NCBI GenBank assembly: GCA_964035015.1 | Contig: CAXIUP010000112.1 | Location: forward strand, 1-64,000 | Direction: 5' to 3' | Source of the DNA: Corallium rubrum | Taxonomy: Eukaryota; Cnidaria; Anthozoa; Scleralcyonacea; Coralliidae | Length of the DNA: 64,000 nt | Shown: one piece after another, positions 23,497-35,110 of the stretch | Layout: each line of letters begins with the position of its first letter | Numbering within the stretch: position 1 is the first letter of the stretch | Program-made: the position numbers and the translations under genes | The notes under the pieces: model-generated | Database searches by the model: none | What the model saw: the letters and a program-made list of their open reading frames with translations, nothing else | Told to the model about the DNA's origin: nothing

Positions 23497-26400
23497 TTCC
23501 CCAATATTCAAACATATTTTCAAATCCGAAATTCCAAAGCAAGCTGGAACCGAGTGTAAATGCACAACAAAGGATCAGATAGAACTTACATAACCTCCTC
23601 CAACATCTGCCAAGAAAGGGAATTTTGTAATGATTGCTCTACAAACGTCACGGCGTTGATCTGGAGTAGGGGAACTGAAAATAAATAATATTAGCAACAA
23701 TGAGACTTTACAATTTGACATTAATTTCTCTAAACATAACTAATGTCCACAATTTGCATTCGTCAAGCTCAAGTACACAGAAGATGTTTCTGAATCCCAT
23801 ACTGGGAATGAACATGCAACCTGCTAGTTACTGGTTAGGCTTGGCTGCTCTGCCAATAATGAGCCACTGAGGCTCATAGCTAAGGTTTCAAATTCATATT
23901 GTATTGCATTACCTAAGTGGAGATGCTAGTCACTTCATATTATCATGATAGTGTACAAATGAGCATTCTTTAAATCTACTTTATTACAAATTGTGCTAGT
24001 GACAGTGTAACAAACATTTAAAAATACATACATAGTGAACAGACAGATTCTGTCATAAATAGTCTGTGTAAACTTGACTCGGGCAGGTTTAGGTAGGAAT
24101 GATTTCTTCACTAATGCTTCTTGTACCAATGGTGGGAACCGTTCCGGAAGAGTGAATGGAGTTAACCAAGTTTTTCTTGAAGAGCTTGTGCCTCCAGTGC
24201 TATTTCCATAACAAAAATTAAATTGTTTGACAAGTTAATGTTATATGATCAATACAAGCAATAGACCTATTTTAAAATGGCCACCATTTAATTATTCTTT
24301 TATATGCATTTAATTTAGGCTTACTAGCCTCATTTATGCATCTGCAATTCAAAATAATTCTTGCTTCTTAATGAGGCTAGTAAGGCTGTAATTTAGATGA
24401 ATATAAAAAATAATTAAATGGCTACCATTTTTAGAATAGGTCTATGGCCAATGGTAATTCAAAAGTAATTGTCCAATCAGAAATGTCAAGGATTTAGGAT
24501 TCCGGTTGTTTTAAAGAATCCCTGGTGTTTTAAAGGCATCACTGAGCTCCATATGCTACAAAATCTTAAGTGGACACCTATGAAAGGTCCTTAAGCGGAC
24601 ACCCCTATTAAGCGGACACTCCTATTAAGTGGAAGCAGACACCTGTCTTGGGTCCCAATGAACAGAATAACCTCTATTAAGTGGACACACGGAGTTCAAG
24701 GTTAATGTTTTCCTTTGACAGCAACAAATGTTCAACACTTAGTGTTGTATTAATTGTTTTACAGTAAGACCAAATGAAGTCTATAATAAAACCTGGTAAC
24801 CCCATGTGCACCCCCTACTGTGCCAACCCCTATTAAGCGGACACCCCTATTAAGTGGACACCTGACGAGGTCCCAAAGGTGTCCGCTTAATAGGGTTTGA
24901 CTGTAACATGAATGGCAATGATCATGTTGGAAACAGAGCATCTTAAGACCAATGAGCTCTCTCTCCCTCCCTCCCTCCCTCCCTCTCTCCCTCTCTCTCT
25001 CTCTCTCATTAAAGTTCAAAGACTCAACAGGTTTGATTAGACATTTTTATTACTATTTAGTTTCGTGCCACACGTATTGTGTGGTACTCTTCGGATAAAA
25101 TGGTCTACTGGTCATTAGACCATTTTATCTGAAGACTACCACACAATACGTGTGGCACGAAACTAAATAGTAATAAAAATGTCTAATCAAACCTGTTGAG
25201 TCTTTGAACTTTAACTATAATATGCTCTGGATTCCCATCGAGCACTCTGCCAAAGGTTTTTACAACATCTTCTACAGTATATATATATATATATACATAC
25301 ATGTATATATATATATATATATAGTTCAATCTACGGACACGTGTTTCACTGTACTACACTCATCAGTGTAGCTTGGAACAATCTAGATGTGTTTCACCAA
25401 TATATATATATATATATATATCTGGAGTGATATCTGCTGGTCATTCACTGGGCAAAGATTGAAGCCAAACATGGTAGCCATGTAGACCTAAAGTACGTAT
25501 ACAGTAGTTCCAGTCTCATATGCGGTCTTTTGACTGGATCAGACTTGACCAGACCACTTAGCGGACTGGAACTATATGTACTTCAGGCCCAAAAGGATCG
25601 CGGGCTCTGGGAACAAGATTGCCACAAAGATATCACTCCATGCAGTTATATATAGAGCTCACTGGTTAAGAGTTGCATACTGCCATCTTGGACTCTACAA
25701 GCATGGCAGCATGCCACTTTTTGGGCTGGCTGAAAATATGCTTTAGTATAAAACTGTTAAAAATTATTCTAAAAATGTTATCACAAGTTTTACAAAGCAA
25801 GTTTGCTCTGTAGATGAAGTTAATAAAAGCTTCTCGCTTCTCAGCGCAAATTAGGCGCTGCTAGACCTTCGCCTAAAATGCTAGTAGAAAACGTATATTT
25901 ACGGCTGCCAGTTCTCAAAATGCTTTTTGTCTTCTTCGAACTTTTGTTGCAATGTAGCTCACAAAATAAAGGTTTTAACTTATGAAGCTCAACAAATCGT
26001 AATAAAGGCTAAAGTTAATGAGAAATTTTTCAGTTGTTCATACCTTGAAGCCGGCGAAGAGCGAGGTGACTCGTTATTCATCGTGGGGTCTGACAACTCA
26101 ACATCCGAAGACAAATGAGACATGCTGCTAGACATTTGGCTTCCATTATCGGATTCTGTTTCGACGCAGTTATATTTCATTAATTTTATTATTCGAAGGA
26201 ATTTCATCCTTGGACCAACTTTGTCCACCAGAGATTCCAGCGCTCTTTCTGTCAAGAAGGCTAGTGCTTCTCCATCTATACCTTGATCTAACATAAAGAA
26301 AAACAAAACTGAAGATAAATATCGAGATACTACACTCGTAAAAAGGTTAATAACACTATTTATTTCACGTTAACATCGAAAATAAAGCATGGGACAATTC

Positions 26401-26575
26401 CCTTGAACGATTAAAGAAACACATTCTCGACAAAGAATCGAGAAAAATATATCACTTCAGACTCAGTTTAGCAATACGTACCATGAAATGTTTCACAGAA
26501 ATCTTCAAAGCCATTGGATTTCAGCCACTGGGAAACTTCATCAGCTGTAAACTGAGTGTAAGGAACACTTTCCAT
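21130..26575 (-). CDS. SAM-domain protein (SAMD3-like family), complete, eight exons
   Basis: Exons on the minus strand: 26575-26482, 26287-26044, 24199-24032, 23674-23590, 22948-22580, 22186-22000, 21637-21546, 21441-21130. All phases agree and give 516 residues. Residues about 8-70 form a SAM domain (FTADEVSQWLKSNGFEDFCE, then GIDGEALAFLTERALESLVD and VGPRMKFLRIIKLMK); SAM domains mediate protein-protein or RNA contacts. A Ser-rich acidic linker follows. Then come RFPPLVQEALVKKSFLPKPA, a conserved ITKFPFLAD block, and a basic segment with INWEPP and HISWMQREIKKK. Intron 5 has a GC donor (CAG|GCAAGT). The resemblance is to the many SAMD3-like genes of fish and cnidarians, whose function I do not know. 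Gene B starts 248 bp away in the opposite direction. AATAAA on the minus strand at 21092-21087. Confidence 0.8.
22388..22485. mobile_element. MITE of the CTTTAGTATTTTACTCTGGC family
   Basis: TTAACCCTTTATGACCCA is mirrored by TTGGGCATTAAAGGGTTAA. The core on the minus strand reads CTTTAGTATTTTACTCTGGC then TAACGCTAGATGATTTTA. Lies in intron 5 of the SAM-domain gene. Confidence 0.7.
23170..23496. repeat. (TATACAG)(TA)n microsatellite
   Basis: TATATATATACAG units repeated about 17 times in intron 4 of the SAM-domain gene. Ile/Tyr open frames are artefacts. Confidence 0.9.
23755..23885 (-). mobile_element. tRNA-derived SINE
   Basis: Read on the minus strand it has a box A-like TGGCAGAGCAGCC, a box B-like GGTTGCATGTTCATTCCC and a 3' tail TTGAGCTTGACGAATGC. 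The same tail occurs at 46628 and 46748, so the two loci share a SINE family. Confidence 0.55.
24762..24903. mobile_element. pogo/Tigger-like MITE with TA duplication
   Basis: The right end GGTGTCCGCTTAATAGGG then TTTGACTG has the known pogo-type end when reversed (CAGTCAAACC). The left end begins CAGTAAGACC. TA flanks at 24760-24761 and 24904-24905. Related TTAAGCGGACACC segments run from about 24560 upstream. Confidence 0.6.
25012..25213. mobile_element. Foldback with hammerhead-like motif in both arms
   Basis: Arms of about 90 bp pair almost perfectly. The right arm carries CTGAAGACTACCACAC, a five-base loop, GTGTGGCACGAAAC; the left arm carries the mirrored version with one core change. 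It lies in intron 2 of the SAM-domain gene. Confidence 0.7.
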
Positions 26576-26822
26576 AGTAAAAGAAGAGTTGAAAGACTTT
26601 CAAAATAGAGCTAAACAGGCTAAAACAGCGTCTAAATTTTGAACTCCCGCGTGTGTTGTTAATAACAATTTAACAAATGAAGGGAGTCCAGGGAGTCTCG
26701 CATGGAGTCTCGTCTATTGCCACGTGACCATGAGCCCGCGGTAAATCTGAATATTACTCCCACTTCATCATAATAGATCCCCTCCGACCCCTCATTGCCC
26801 ACATTTCCCCTGAACTGCTGGC
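26576..26822. promoter_or_regulatory. Shared promoter region of the divergent SAM / gene B pair
   Basis: 247 bp separate the two opposed start codons. It holds a CACGTG E-box (26721-26726), GGGAGTC repeats and CpG-containing stretches (CCCGCGTG, GCCCGCGG). No TATA box. Bidirectional use is inferred from the spacing. Confidence 0.55.
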
Positions 26823-29800
26823 ATGGCAGGGGTGCTGGAAGAACGTAGGGCATATTTTATCTGCGAAAAACCTGAATGTTTCCATCTTTCCTTTGGAACA
26901 TTTCAACGTTATTTGAACCACTTGCGACATAACCATAGTCATGAGCCCAACTTTAAAGTCAGGTGCCCAGTGGAATCATGTTTCCGCTCATATTCGGTGA
27001 TTTCATCTTTAACGTCACATATCGCTCGTAAACACCGAAATTTGAATCAATTGAACTTCGGCGTTGCCGTCGACGATCTTCTACCTGTAAATGACGACCA
27101 GCCGCCCAATGAAACTGATGCTGAACCACAAGGTGTATTTTCTCCGAGATATTTGGCTTTGTTTGCCTTGAAGACACAGGAACTGAATAAACTTACTGAC
27201 AGTGCAACAAACAAGGTAATCGAGAATACATCTGAGCTACTCGAGCAACATGAAGTGCATGTGAAAGAAAAATTTAAGCAGTGCCTAGAAAAAGCTGGGA
27301 TTAATGTAAAAAACATTGAGGGATTGGAGGACTTGATAAAGATGCCACAAACTCCCAGCATGAACCATATAAAAACAGCTAAAGAAAGAAACCAATACCT
27401 TTCACAAGAATTCAAAATTGTGGTAAGTAGTGCAGTATTTTTACTTGATTATTAACTTTATTAATGTATGATTCAATTCCATCTATTATCATGCCCCTAG
27501 GCATTTGACTTTTCCAACATTATTCTTTATTTCATCCATATCAAAAGACGATGCGGAAAACACAATGCAGATCGCAGATGCTCCAGCTGTGTCAAATGCC
27601 TGGGGGTTGCCCAGAAGGAATGATTGCACTTAGTGGGGGTGCACCAGATTATCTGGTATCCGGCCAGATAACAAAAACCACTATCCGATGCATCCCTACA
27701 AAATGCTGTTTTGTTGTTGAAAACCACAAGTTTATTTATCAAATAAATCCCTTGAAAGAACAAAGAATTAAGGAAGGTTTTTGTCAGTTTCAGTTAGTGA
27801 ACCAGTCTTCAAAATAAATTAATTTGACAAACCATAACTGAAAATAACATACTGGAGTCTGTAGGGTAAAGTAATGTAAAAAAGGCTCTACAACATATTT
27901 TAATATTGATAAAGTAAAACTTGAAGATTTTATTGCTCGTTTTGGCGGTTTCATGTTGGTCATTTCAATTGTTTCGGGTTGTTCTGGCAGTTTCATTTCT
28001 GGTTTAAGTACATGCCAAAGATATGTTGTATACTGCATTACATGTAACACTTTCAAAATTTATTTCCTTGTACAGGAGCCAGTTGAAATAGTCCTTGGAG
28101 AAGAAATAATAAATACTGAAAGTGGAATAAATGGCACCATCAAAGTGAAAAAACACTCATTCCAATATGTTTCTCTCATAAAAGTTTTGGAGCGACTGTT
28201 GAATCAAGTTGATATATTTTCTCAGGAAATGCAGTTTACTGTCCCTGTCATCTGAGGAACTGCACATTGGAGACAAAACATAAATTATGTTTATACACAA
28301 TTGCAATGTTTTTGTAATGTCTTTTAGAGGGGTTAGGTGAACAGAATATGTGTCTAATCTTAGTTCTTTTACTATCTTAGGTTGAGAATACCCACATAAG
28401 TAAAGATGGAAAAATGAGAGACTTCTGTGATGGTGAACAATTCAGTGATGGGCAACATCCACTCTTTTCAGTTTGTACAAAAGCAATACAAATCATTTTG
28501 TACTACGATGATTTTGAAGTTGCAAACCCACTAGGAGCAAAAGCTGTAGTACATAAAGTTGGTTAGTATTTGCAAATGCAATTATTAAATATATATGGCA
28601 TTTTGAGATCATGTTCATGATTTGTTGACCGATGGTGCCCTTGTTGGTTCCACAACTCTCACAAACCTTGTATTAGGGCTAATGTCAGGCCATTTTATTT
28701 TTGTTAATGCCACGCCATTTTATTCTTTCTAATACTAGAAGTGTAGTCTTAACCGAATTTTGTTCAGACAAGGTGTTGATTGGCATGTTATTCTGGCTAA
28801 CAACAGACAATATTTTGCTTTATTTGTTCTAGGTGCTTTTTATTGGATGTTGGCAAATCTCCATCCAAAATTCCGGTCTTCACTGAAAAGTTTAAACCTT
28901 GTTATACTGTGTCCAGTCAAGTGGATAAAGATGAATGGTATGGATAAAATTCTCAGACCACTTATGGCTGATGTTGCTTTGCTTGAATCGGTGAGTGATG
29001 TATATGTACACTACTATTTAAATGTCTTAGGCACCTCTGGAATTTTCAAATGAATAAGCAGCAAATTAAAAAATGCCATTTGAGACTAGAAGAAACGTGA
29101 AACAGTTAGCATATTATATATGTAGTTCTTATGGAATTTTTTTAGGATTTATGTTGTTCATATTATTATACAGTGTAAGAGCATCAGTGAAATGTTAACT
29201 AAAGTGCTAGAATACATGTCTATTGGTGTCTTAATCTAGGAACGTGGTGTACAACTTCACATAGCCAACCAAACCATGTCTTTTCAAGGCAGCTTGGGTG
29301 CTGTTTTAGCAGATAACCTTGGCAGCAATGCCATTGGGGGTTTCATGGAAAGCTTCTCTGCAAATCGACCATGCAGATTTTGCATGGGAACATGTTTGGA
29401 ATTCCAGGAAAAGGTAATATCTCTTTCAAAATATCATTGTCCATTGCCTTGTTGTTTGAACATTAACCCTTTCACTCCCAAATCTGGAATTTTCCAAACT
29501 TTAGTATTTTACTCTGTCTAATGCCAGACGATTTTACTCATCAATGAGAGAGCTCCCAGAAAGTTGGGAGTGAAAGGGTTAATAGGCCGGTGAAAAAAGC
29601 ATATTGATGGAGTGGGTAATATGCTTTATCACAGACTGCTCAGCAGCCAATCAGCGTGCACCATAGTGATTAGCCATGTAACAATACTGCATAATATAAT
29701 TATTTTAAATCTAGTTTGTTGAGGAAGACTTCAGAATGCGTTCACGAGATATGTACAACAGACATGCAGAATTTGTTGCCACTGATCCAGGATCAGCCTC

Positions 29801-30078
29801 AGTGTATGGTGTCAAGAAGCAGTCTGCCTTAAATTCCTCAAAATATTTTCATGTTGTGGATGGGCTTCCTTCAGATATCATGCATGATATGTTGGAAGGA
29901 GTCCTTCCTCTTCATGTCAAAGTCATGTTGAGAAAATTTATTATGGAGGACAAGTATTTTACTCTAAATGAGTTTAACAAGCAGCTGACAAGCTTTCCAT
30001 TTGGTATGTGTGATTCGCGAAACAGGCCAAGCTTGATTAAGCATGTTAATCAGGGTGATCACCACATGCGTCAATCAG
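26823..30078 (+). CDS. Gene B: C2H2 zinc-finger plus DDE-transposase-like protein, 3' end missing
   Basis: Exons: 26823-27422, 28076-28240, 28381-28561, 28833-28990, 29240-29413, 29715-30078, all in phase (about 547 residues). Two C2H2 fingers open the protein (C14, C19, H33, H38; C48, C53, H66, H71), then a helical linker. The core has D298 in YYDDFE, D393 in LADNLGSN and E487 in HDMLEGV, with CRFCMGTC (C413, C416) between the last two. This is the acidic order and Cys-rich insert of several cut-and-paste transposases, so a DDE nuclease or a domesticated relative is likely. The family is familiar from fish and cnidarian genomes but I know no biochemical data. The last exon ends at a good donor (CAG|GTAATG), yet no further exon is seen; microsatellite and satellite sequence begins at once, so the C-terminus has been lost or lies far away. 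Exon 2's donor (ACT|GTCCCT) is weak. Confidence 0.7.
29463..29582. mobile_element. 120-bp MITE of the CTTTAGTATTTTACTCTG family
   Basis: TTAACCCTTTCACTCCCAA is mirrored by TTGGGAGTGAAAGGGTTAA. The core CTTTAGTATTTTACTCTG then TCTAATGCCAGACGATTT matches the copies at 22388 and 40.3-40.6 kb. Lies in intron 5 of gene B. Confidence 0.75.
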
Positions 30079-30097
30079 GTAATGTATATTTTTATGT

Positions 30098-30101
30098 ACT
30101 G

Positions 30102-30133
<32 letters not shown>

Positions 30134-31250
30134 TTCACGAGCCGCACATTGTGGGGACCTCGGCGAGTTACATACCTACACTGTGGGGACTCGTAACATT
30201 GTGGGGACCTGACTCAAGTCCCCACAATGTTTTCATCTATTTTCGGTTAGCAAATACAGTTTCTACGCTCAAATGAACTTTATTTCATTGAAATAACGTT
30301 ACCACAACGTTTCATTTCATTGATTGTTAAAAAACTAAAGCTACTTAGCTAAAATATCCTGTAGTATGAAGTCCCCACAATTACGGTTTATGAGTTGCGT
30401 GTGTAAATTGTGTAAAAAATGTAGCACGCTTTGTGGGGACCTGTACAAGAACTTTTTCATTGTGGGGACTTCACTTATCCTCTTCTTCTAACTCGGGTTT
30501 TCTATTCTTGTACAGAGTTTACTAAAGCAAAACAAAAGAAAACGCAACAAAATTAGTCTTAAAAATAATTTCGAAATAGCTTTTGTAAAGGACTTCACAG
30601 GTTCTTTATGGAAAGGTTGTGTTCGAAATGTTTAGTTATAAATAAAAAATAATTTTCATCAGACTGACTGACCAATTGACTGACGCGCAACCCACCGACT
30701 AATGGTTGACTGATGACCAGCCAATCGAGTAATGGATCAACCAACTAAGCAATAGAAGCATTAGACTGACTGACCATCTTTTTTATTTTGAAACTATGAA
30801 CATGCTAAATAAAGCTGACTTTAAAGCACACATTCTAAAATAGTGGGACTGGTGTCCCAAAAATATTTACAAAGAAAGATAACTTTACAGAATATATCAG
30901 TACATAGCGCATTATGGGGACCCCAATGAGTTACCCACCAACACTGTGGGGACTTGAGTCCCCACAACTACGATATATGAGTCGAGTGTATGAAATGCAA
31001 CTTTATCTCTTGGCAACTTGTGTAACAAAAGGGAAACGGCAGCCGTGTAGCCGGGTAGCCAGGCAAATGGCAGTCATACATTGTACTGTGGCAGTCGGCC
31101 AGGCGGTCATTCAGTCATCAAGAGAACCAGTGTATTTGTTATACCCAGGGTGGAATAGTACTCATAAAATTTAAATGTGCACTTCATGTGACATGTACAT
31201 TGTTTTAGCAAGATAGATTTCAGTCAGTCAGTCTGCACGTCACGCTTTCA
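30098..31250. repeat. (GTAT)n followed by scattered GTGGGGAC words; no gene
   Basis: A short (GTAT)n is followed by CATTGTGGGGACC / GTCCCCACAATG words at about 30150-30230, 30370-30475 and 30915-30970. The stretch 30660-30790 has degenerate ACTGACTGACC repeats. No exon of gene B or other gene is visible. Confidence 0.6.
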
Positions 31251-31607
31251 GTCAGTCCGTCTGGGAGCCAGGCAAGCAGTTGGGCACACGCGGGTCGGCT
31301 GTTATAAGCAGTTGGGCAACGGGGCAAATTCGCAGACGAGTAGCTAGGCAAGCTGCTGTATGGGCAGCCAAATATTTGGGCAGCCTAGCAGTTTTTCTCT
31401 TTAGGATATCGATTGAAGCTGCGTACAGGCAGGCAGGTGTGCGAGCAGGCACGTCTTTTGGTAATTTTTTGACCAGATGATTCAGATCTTCAACTGAGAG
31501 CTGTAGCAATTCCTTATCGTTTACGTAGCCGAAATCCGTGCCTTCCCCGCTCAAGCCTGGAGACGGTACGGCGGAGGACGGTATGGCGGAGGACGGTACG
31601 GCGGAGT

Positions 31608-31803
31608 CAGTCCGTCCGTCCGTCCGTCCGTCCGTCCGTCCGTCCGTCCGTCCGTCCGTCCGTCCGTCCGTCCGTCAGTCCGTCAGTCAGTCAGTCAGTC
31701 AGTCAGTCAGTCAGTCAGTCAGTCAGTCAGTCAGTCAGTCAGTCAGTCAGTCAGTCAGTCAGTCAGTCAGTCAGTCAGTCAGTCAGTCAGTCAGTCAGTC
31801 AAT
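31608..31803. repeat. (TCCG)n to (GTCA)n tetranucleotide arrays
   Basis: About 15 TCCG units pass abruptly into about 30 GTCA units. The two units are close in sequence (GTCC to GTCA), so one probably arose from the other. The flanks 31200-31250 and 31860-31910 hold further degenerate copies. Confidence 0.95.
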
Positions 31804-32282
31804 TTGTGCTTCTTGTGGCATGTAAATTGTCTCAAAATAAAAAGTTGACTTGTACGTCACCCTTTCAGTCAGTCATTCAGTCTGTACGTCACGCTTTGAG
31901 TCAGCCAATCTGCAGCCTAGCTATCTGGTAGTATAGCAAGCTGCCTGCAGACAGCTGCGCAAGCGGCCAGACAGGTGGAAAAACAGGCAGGCAGCCTAGC
32001 ATTTTGGTTGCCTGGCGGGTCGACACGTTGCGCTATCCCCACTTGCTCAACAGGTCTTGAGTACATATTGGATACTTTTCTCTGCTGGAACGCAAATTTT
32101 CTATAGATATTTGAATAAATCCTAAAACTCCCGCCAACGTAAACCAGTTATTCATTGAACTTGTTGGATTTAGGAGTTTTGCGAGTTCTTCGAGGCTGGC
32201 TTTATAGCAACCTGGGGGTGTGGCAAGCTGCGAGACTGCCAGACAAACCACCGGCCTGCTACAGAGCAGTAAAGTAGGCAGT

Positions 32283-32395
32283 CAGACAGTAGAGTTCGGT
32301 TCCCTCTTTGAGAATGTATTTTCAAATGTGAGTGCTTTTTATCCGTCCTGTAACCGCTGGTTCGCCAGACTCTGTCGTCTCTGAATGAAGAATGG
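32283..32395. repeat. Dispersed direct repeat TTTGAGAATGTATTTT, copy 1
   Basis: This copy shares about 100 bases (TGAGAATGTATTTT to TCTGTCGTCTC) with 33240-33335. Shorter versions occur at 37010, 38700 and 41535 inside the large satellite. Confidence 0.8.
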
Positions 32396-32999
32396 ACCGT
32401 GGAAGTTACAAGTCATTGAGTTTATACATCAGTTTTCTTCTCACATATTGAGTCGTAGATATACTGGGCGACGTGTTGACGTCCAATAGATAACAACGCA
32501 TCATACAGTAGGTCGACAGTGGATATATTCGCCGTCTTCCTGTAGTCCAACATATTTTCTGCCGATTTATCACGATCGCCCTTATAATTAACAATTTGGG
32601 AAGTTGTAAAATCAAGTACCACTGCCTGATTGCTTTCCAATTCCGTAGACCATTTGGGTTTAAGTATTCGTGTAGCTTAAATTGAAATGAAGTAGACTGG
32701 TCTCTGAGTAGTAGTCCTGTCCAGATACAAACAGAATGAATTAACCAACAAATAATGAAATATGAAAACTTTTCAGATACCTCTCCTGAATATGGAGAGG
32801 TATCGCCTCTTGTAACTCTAATCCACGATTTATCTTGCGTAGGTAGTCGTGGATCCACCTAGTTCTTGTCTTTATTTCAAAAACACGTGTGTCTTCCGAT
32901 CCTACATGGACTTCTCGTTTTCTTTTCTTCGAGACATTGCCACTTTCATGATTGTAACGACGTTTTATCATTTACATGACTCCATTTTTCCTGGTACAC

Positions 33000-33335
33000 A
33001 AATAATTTAAATGGGACGATAGTTCTCTCTCTGCTTCATCATCATCCTTATATATTGCTGAAACATGAGCGTTTTTCCATTTGTTTGGGCGCTAATTTGA
33101 AATATGGGTGTAATCGATGGCACAATTGATCGACGCTTTAATTTGTGAATTAACATATGTGCTGTGTTCAAATATTCCGTAAAGTTATCTTACTACAAAG
33201 ACAGCAATTCAATTAACCACTTACTTTTGGGATACCACCTTCCCTATTTGAGAATGTATTTTTAAATGTGAGTGCTTGTTATCCATCCCGTAACCGCTGC
33301 TTCGCCAGGCTCTGTCGTCTCCTTGTCGGATGAGT
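33000..33335. other. Upstream of the death-domain fragment; repeat copy 2
   Basis: Nothing coding is seen. 33225-33335 is the second copy of the TTTGAGAATGTATTTT repeat and runs into the Ty3-type fragment. Confidence 0.5.
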
Positions 33336-33342
33336 TTGTTAA

Positions 33343-34640
33343 TCACCAGCACACTCTGGCCAGTACTGGATCTCTTCTTGTTTTTGCCTTGATTTTGCCT
33401 GCGTCCACTGGAGTGGATTCCAAGACTTCCATCACAAACACATTTTCGCCAGGTTCTGGAGTGCTGCTTGGTGTATCAGGAAGTGGTAGACGACTTAGAG
33501 CATCTGCATTTGCGCGTGCCTTTCCTTCTTTGTGCCCAATTGAATATTCATAAGCAGCTAGAATCAAAGCCCATCGCAGTACTTTTCCAGATGCCATCTG
33601 TGGTGTCGGCATGTGCTCGTTGAATAAGCCAATTAGTGGTTTGTGATCAGCGTTTGTGGTGAAGTGCCCCCATATACATACTGATGAAACTTCTTCACTC
33701 CAATCTAGTTGGGCATAGTTTCTTTCTGGAGCTGTTAGTGTGCGTGATGTATATGCTATTGGTCGCTCGCTTCCATCTTCCAATTTATGAGGCAACACTG
33801 CTCCCACTCCATAAGGTGATGCATCACAAGCCAAAATTAATTCTTTCTTGCTATCATAGTGTACTAGTAACTCTGCTGATTTCAAAAGTTCTTTTGATTT
33901 TCGAAATGCTTCTTGCTGTTTGCTTCCCCATTTCCAATGTGCTCCCTTCCCGCAGCAACTCGTGTAAAGGTGCTACGATAGTTGCCAAGTTAGGTAAGTA
34001 ATTTTAGTAATAGTTTATCACACCTAAAAATGACTTTAATTCTGTTGCATTTCTTGGACTTGGAGCGTCTGTAATAGCTCGAACTTCCACTGGTTGAATT
34101 CCGTGGCTGTCGACTCGTTGTCCCAGATAAATGACATCTGAAGGCATGAACACACATTTCTTCTTGTTCAGCCTCGCTCCTGCACTTGACATCCGCTTCA
34201 ACACTTCTTCAAGGTTGGTAATATGCTCTTCATGATTTGCATTTACCTCAGTCTTCCCAGGCTGAACCACGAATCCATACTAGCCAGTATAGTGACCCCA
34301 CTGGCTGGTACTAGCTCGACTTGTAATACTTGTACTTTCACAACTTGGACCTGACATTTTCAGGATTGATTGAAAACCACGTGCAAGAAGAGAACATCGA
34401 TGCGTGGACGTCCACTCGAACAATGACATATGGGATCCCTTGTAGGAGGTTTCCCATTGTTCTTTGGAAAATACCTGGAGTGGACGATATTCCATAGAGT
34501 CGGTTATATTGAAACAGACCTCGGTGGGTGTTGATCGTCGTATATTTCTTCGAGTCATCATCCCCAATTTGGTGAACTTTTCTCCTCATAATGTTGTAAA
34601 CAAATCTTCTGCCTCTGTGTTCTCCACATTCATTGCGGCG
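33343..34640 (-). pseudogene. Ty3/gypsy-type RT and RNase H remnant
   Basis: On the minus strand the order is RT fingers/palm (HRGLFQYNRLYGISSTPGIF at about 34535-34475), an unrelated stretch replacing the catalytic YxDD region (about 34270-34420), the RT thumb (LKRMSSAGARLNKKKC to TELKSFLGVINYY), and the RNase H domain (ACDASPYGVGAVLPHKL, then PIAYTSRTL and NADHKPL). Several frame changes break it. No gag, protease, integrase or long terminal repeats are visible, so only about 1.3 kb of the pol gene survives. Confidence 0.85.
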
Positions 34641-34650
34641 TTGTAATTCA

Positions 34651-34855
34651 TGGTGTTTGATATGATATGATATGATATGATATGATATGATATGATATGA
34701 TATGATATGATATATGATATGATATGATATGATATGATATGATATGATATGATATGATATGATATGATATGATATGATATGATATGATATGATATGATAT
34801 GCGTGATAAGACTTTATTTAATGAGGGTAACATGAAACAGTTACAAAACTGTAAA
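34651..34855 (-). repeat. (ATATC)n with retroposon 3' tail
   Basis: About 30 pentanucleotides (34655-34802) follow, on the minus strand, a 3' tail TTACCCTCATTAAATAAAGTC like that at 13585. Same kind of retroposon end, different microsatellite. Confidence 0.8.
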
Positions 34856-34919
34856 AAAGTTATTAATTACAAAAAAGTACGTAAAAAGTTAATATTACAT
34901 TAAATATGTATATTAGAAA

Positions 34920-35110
34920 TATATTTTATCTTCAGATCCTTGCATTTCGCGTTTCCTTTTGCTTGAGACAATTCCGCTCTCGTGATTGTACTGGTGTCTC
35001 CTAGGTATTCGTGAAGCTTAAATTGGAATGAATCCGCCTCTTAGTAGTAGTCCTGGGTAAACACAAACAGAATTAATTAACCAACAAAATACAAGAAAGT
35101 GACTAAAGTT
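34920..35110 (-). pseudogene. Rearranged duplicate of death-domain gene exons 1-2
   Basis: On the minus strand TTTCAATTTAAGCTTCACGA matches exon 2 of the 32.7 kb fragment, and the ATCACGAGAGCGGAATTGTC block matches its exon 1. The two are fused without the intron and in inverted order relative to the parent, as expected from a tandem junction or rearrangement. Confidence 0.5.

Larger units (their letters stand above)
31450..32971 (-). pseudogene. Death-domain gene, fragmentary
   Basis: Four exon-like pieces on the minus strand. (1) 32971-32781: basic start MIKRRYNHESGN to HIQER, GT donor. (2) 32703-32422: KLHEYLNPNG, then after a frame change TANISTVDLLYDALLSIGRQ, the last helices of a death domain, ending in a stop. 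(3) 32211-32033: SLEELAKLLNPTSSMNNW, FTLAGVLGF, DLLSKWG, the first helices of another death domain, then a TAG where homologues carry Gln, followed in frame by RNVSTRQ. (4) 31556 to about 31450: GTDFGYVNDKELLQLSVEDL. Death domains bind one another in innate-immune and cell-death signalling. Frame change, internal stop and satellite invasion mark this as a pseudogene or a piece of a rearranged gene. Confidence 0.55.

Noticed and set aside
27551-27817. Open frame of 88 codons inside intron 1 of gene B
   Set aside because: No domain, no splice fit; exon 2 at 28076 joins exon 1 directly in phase.
33272-33553. Plus-strand frame over the RNase H region
   Set aside because: It is the shadow of the minus-strand RT/RNase H remnant. 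The same applies to 33684-34001 and 53807-54712 on plus.
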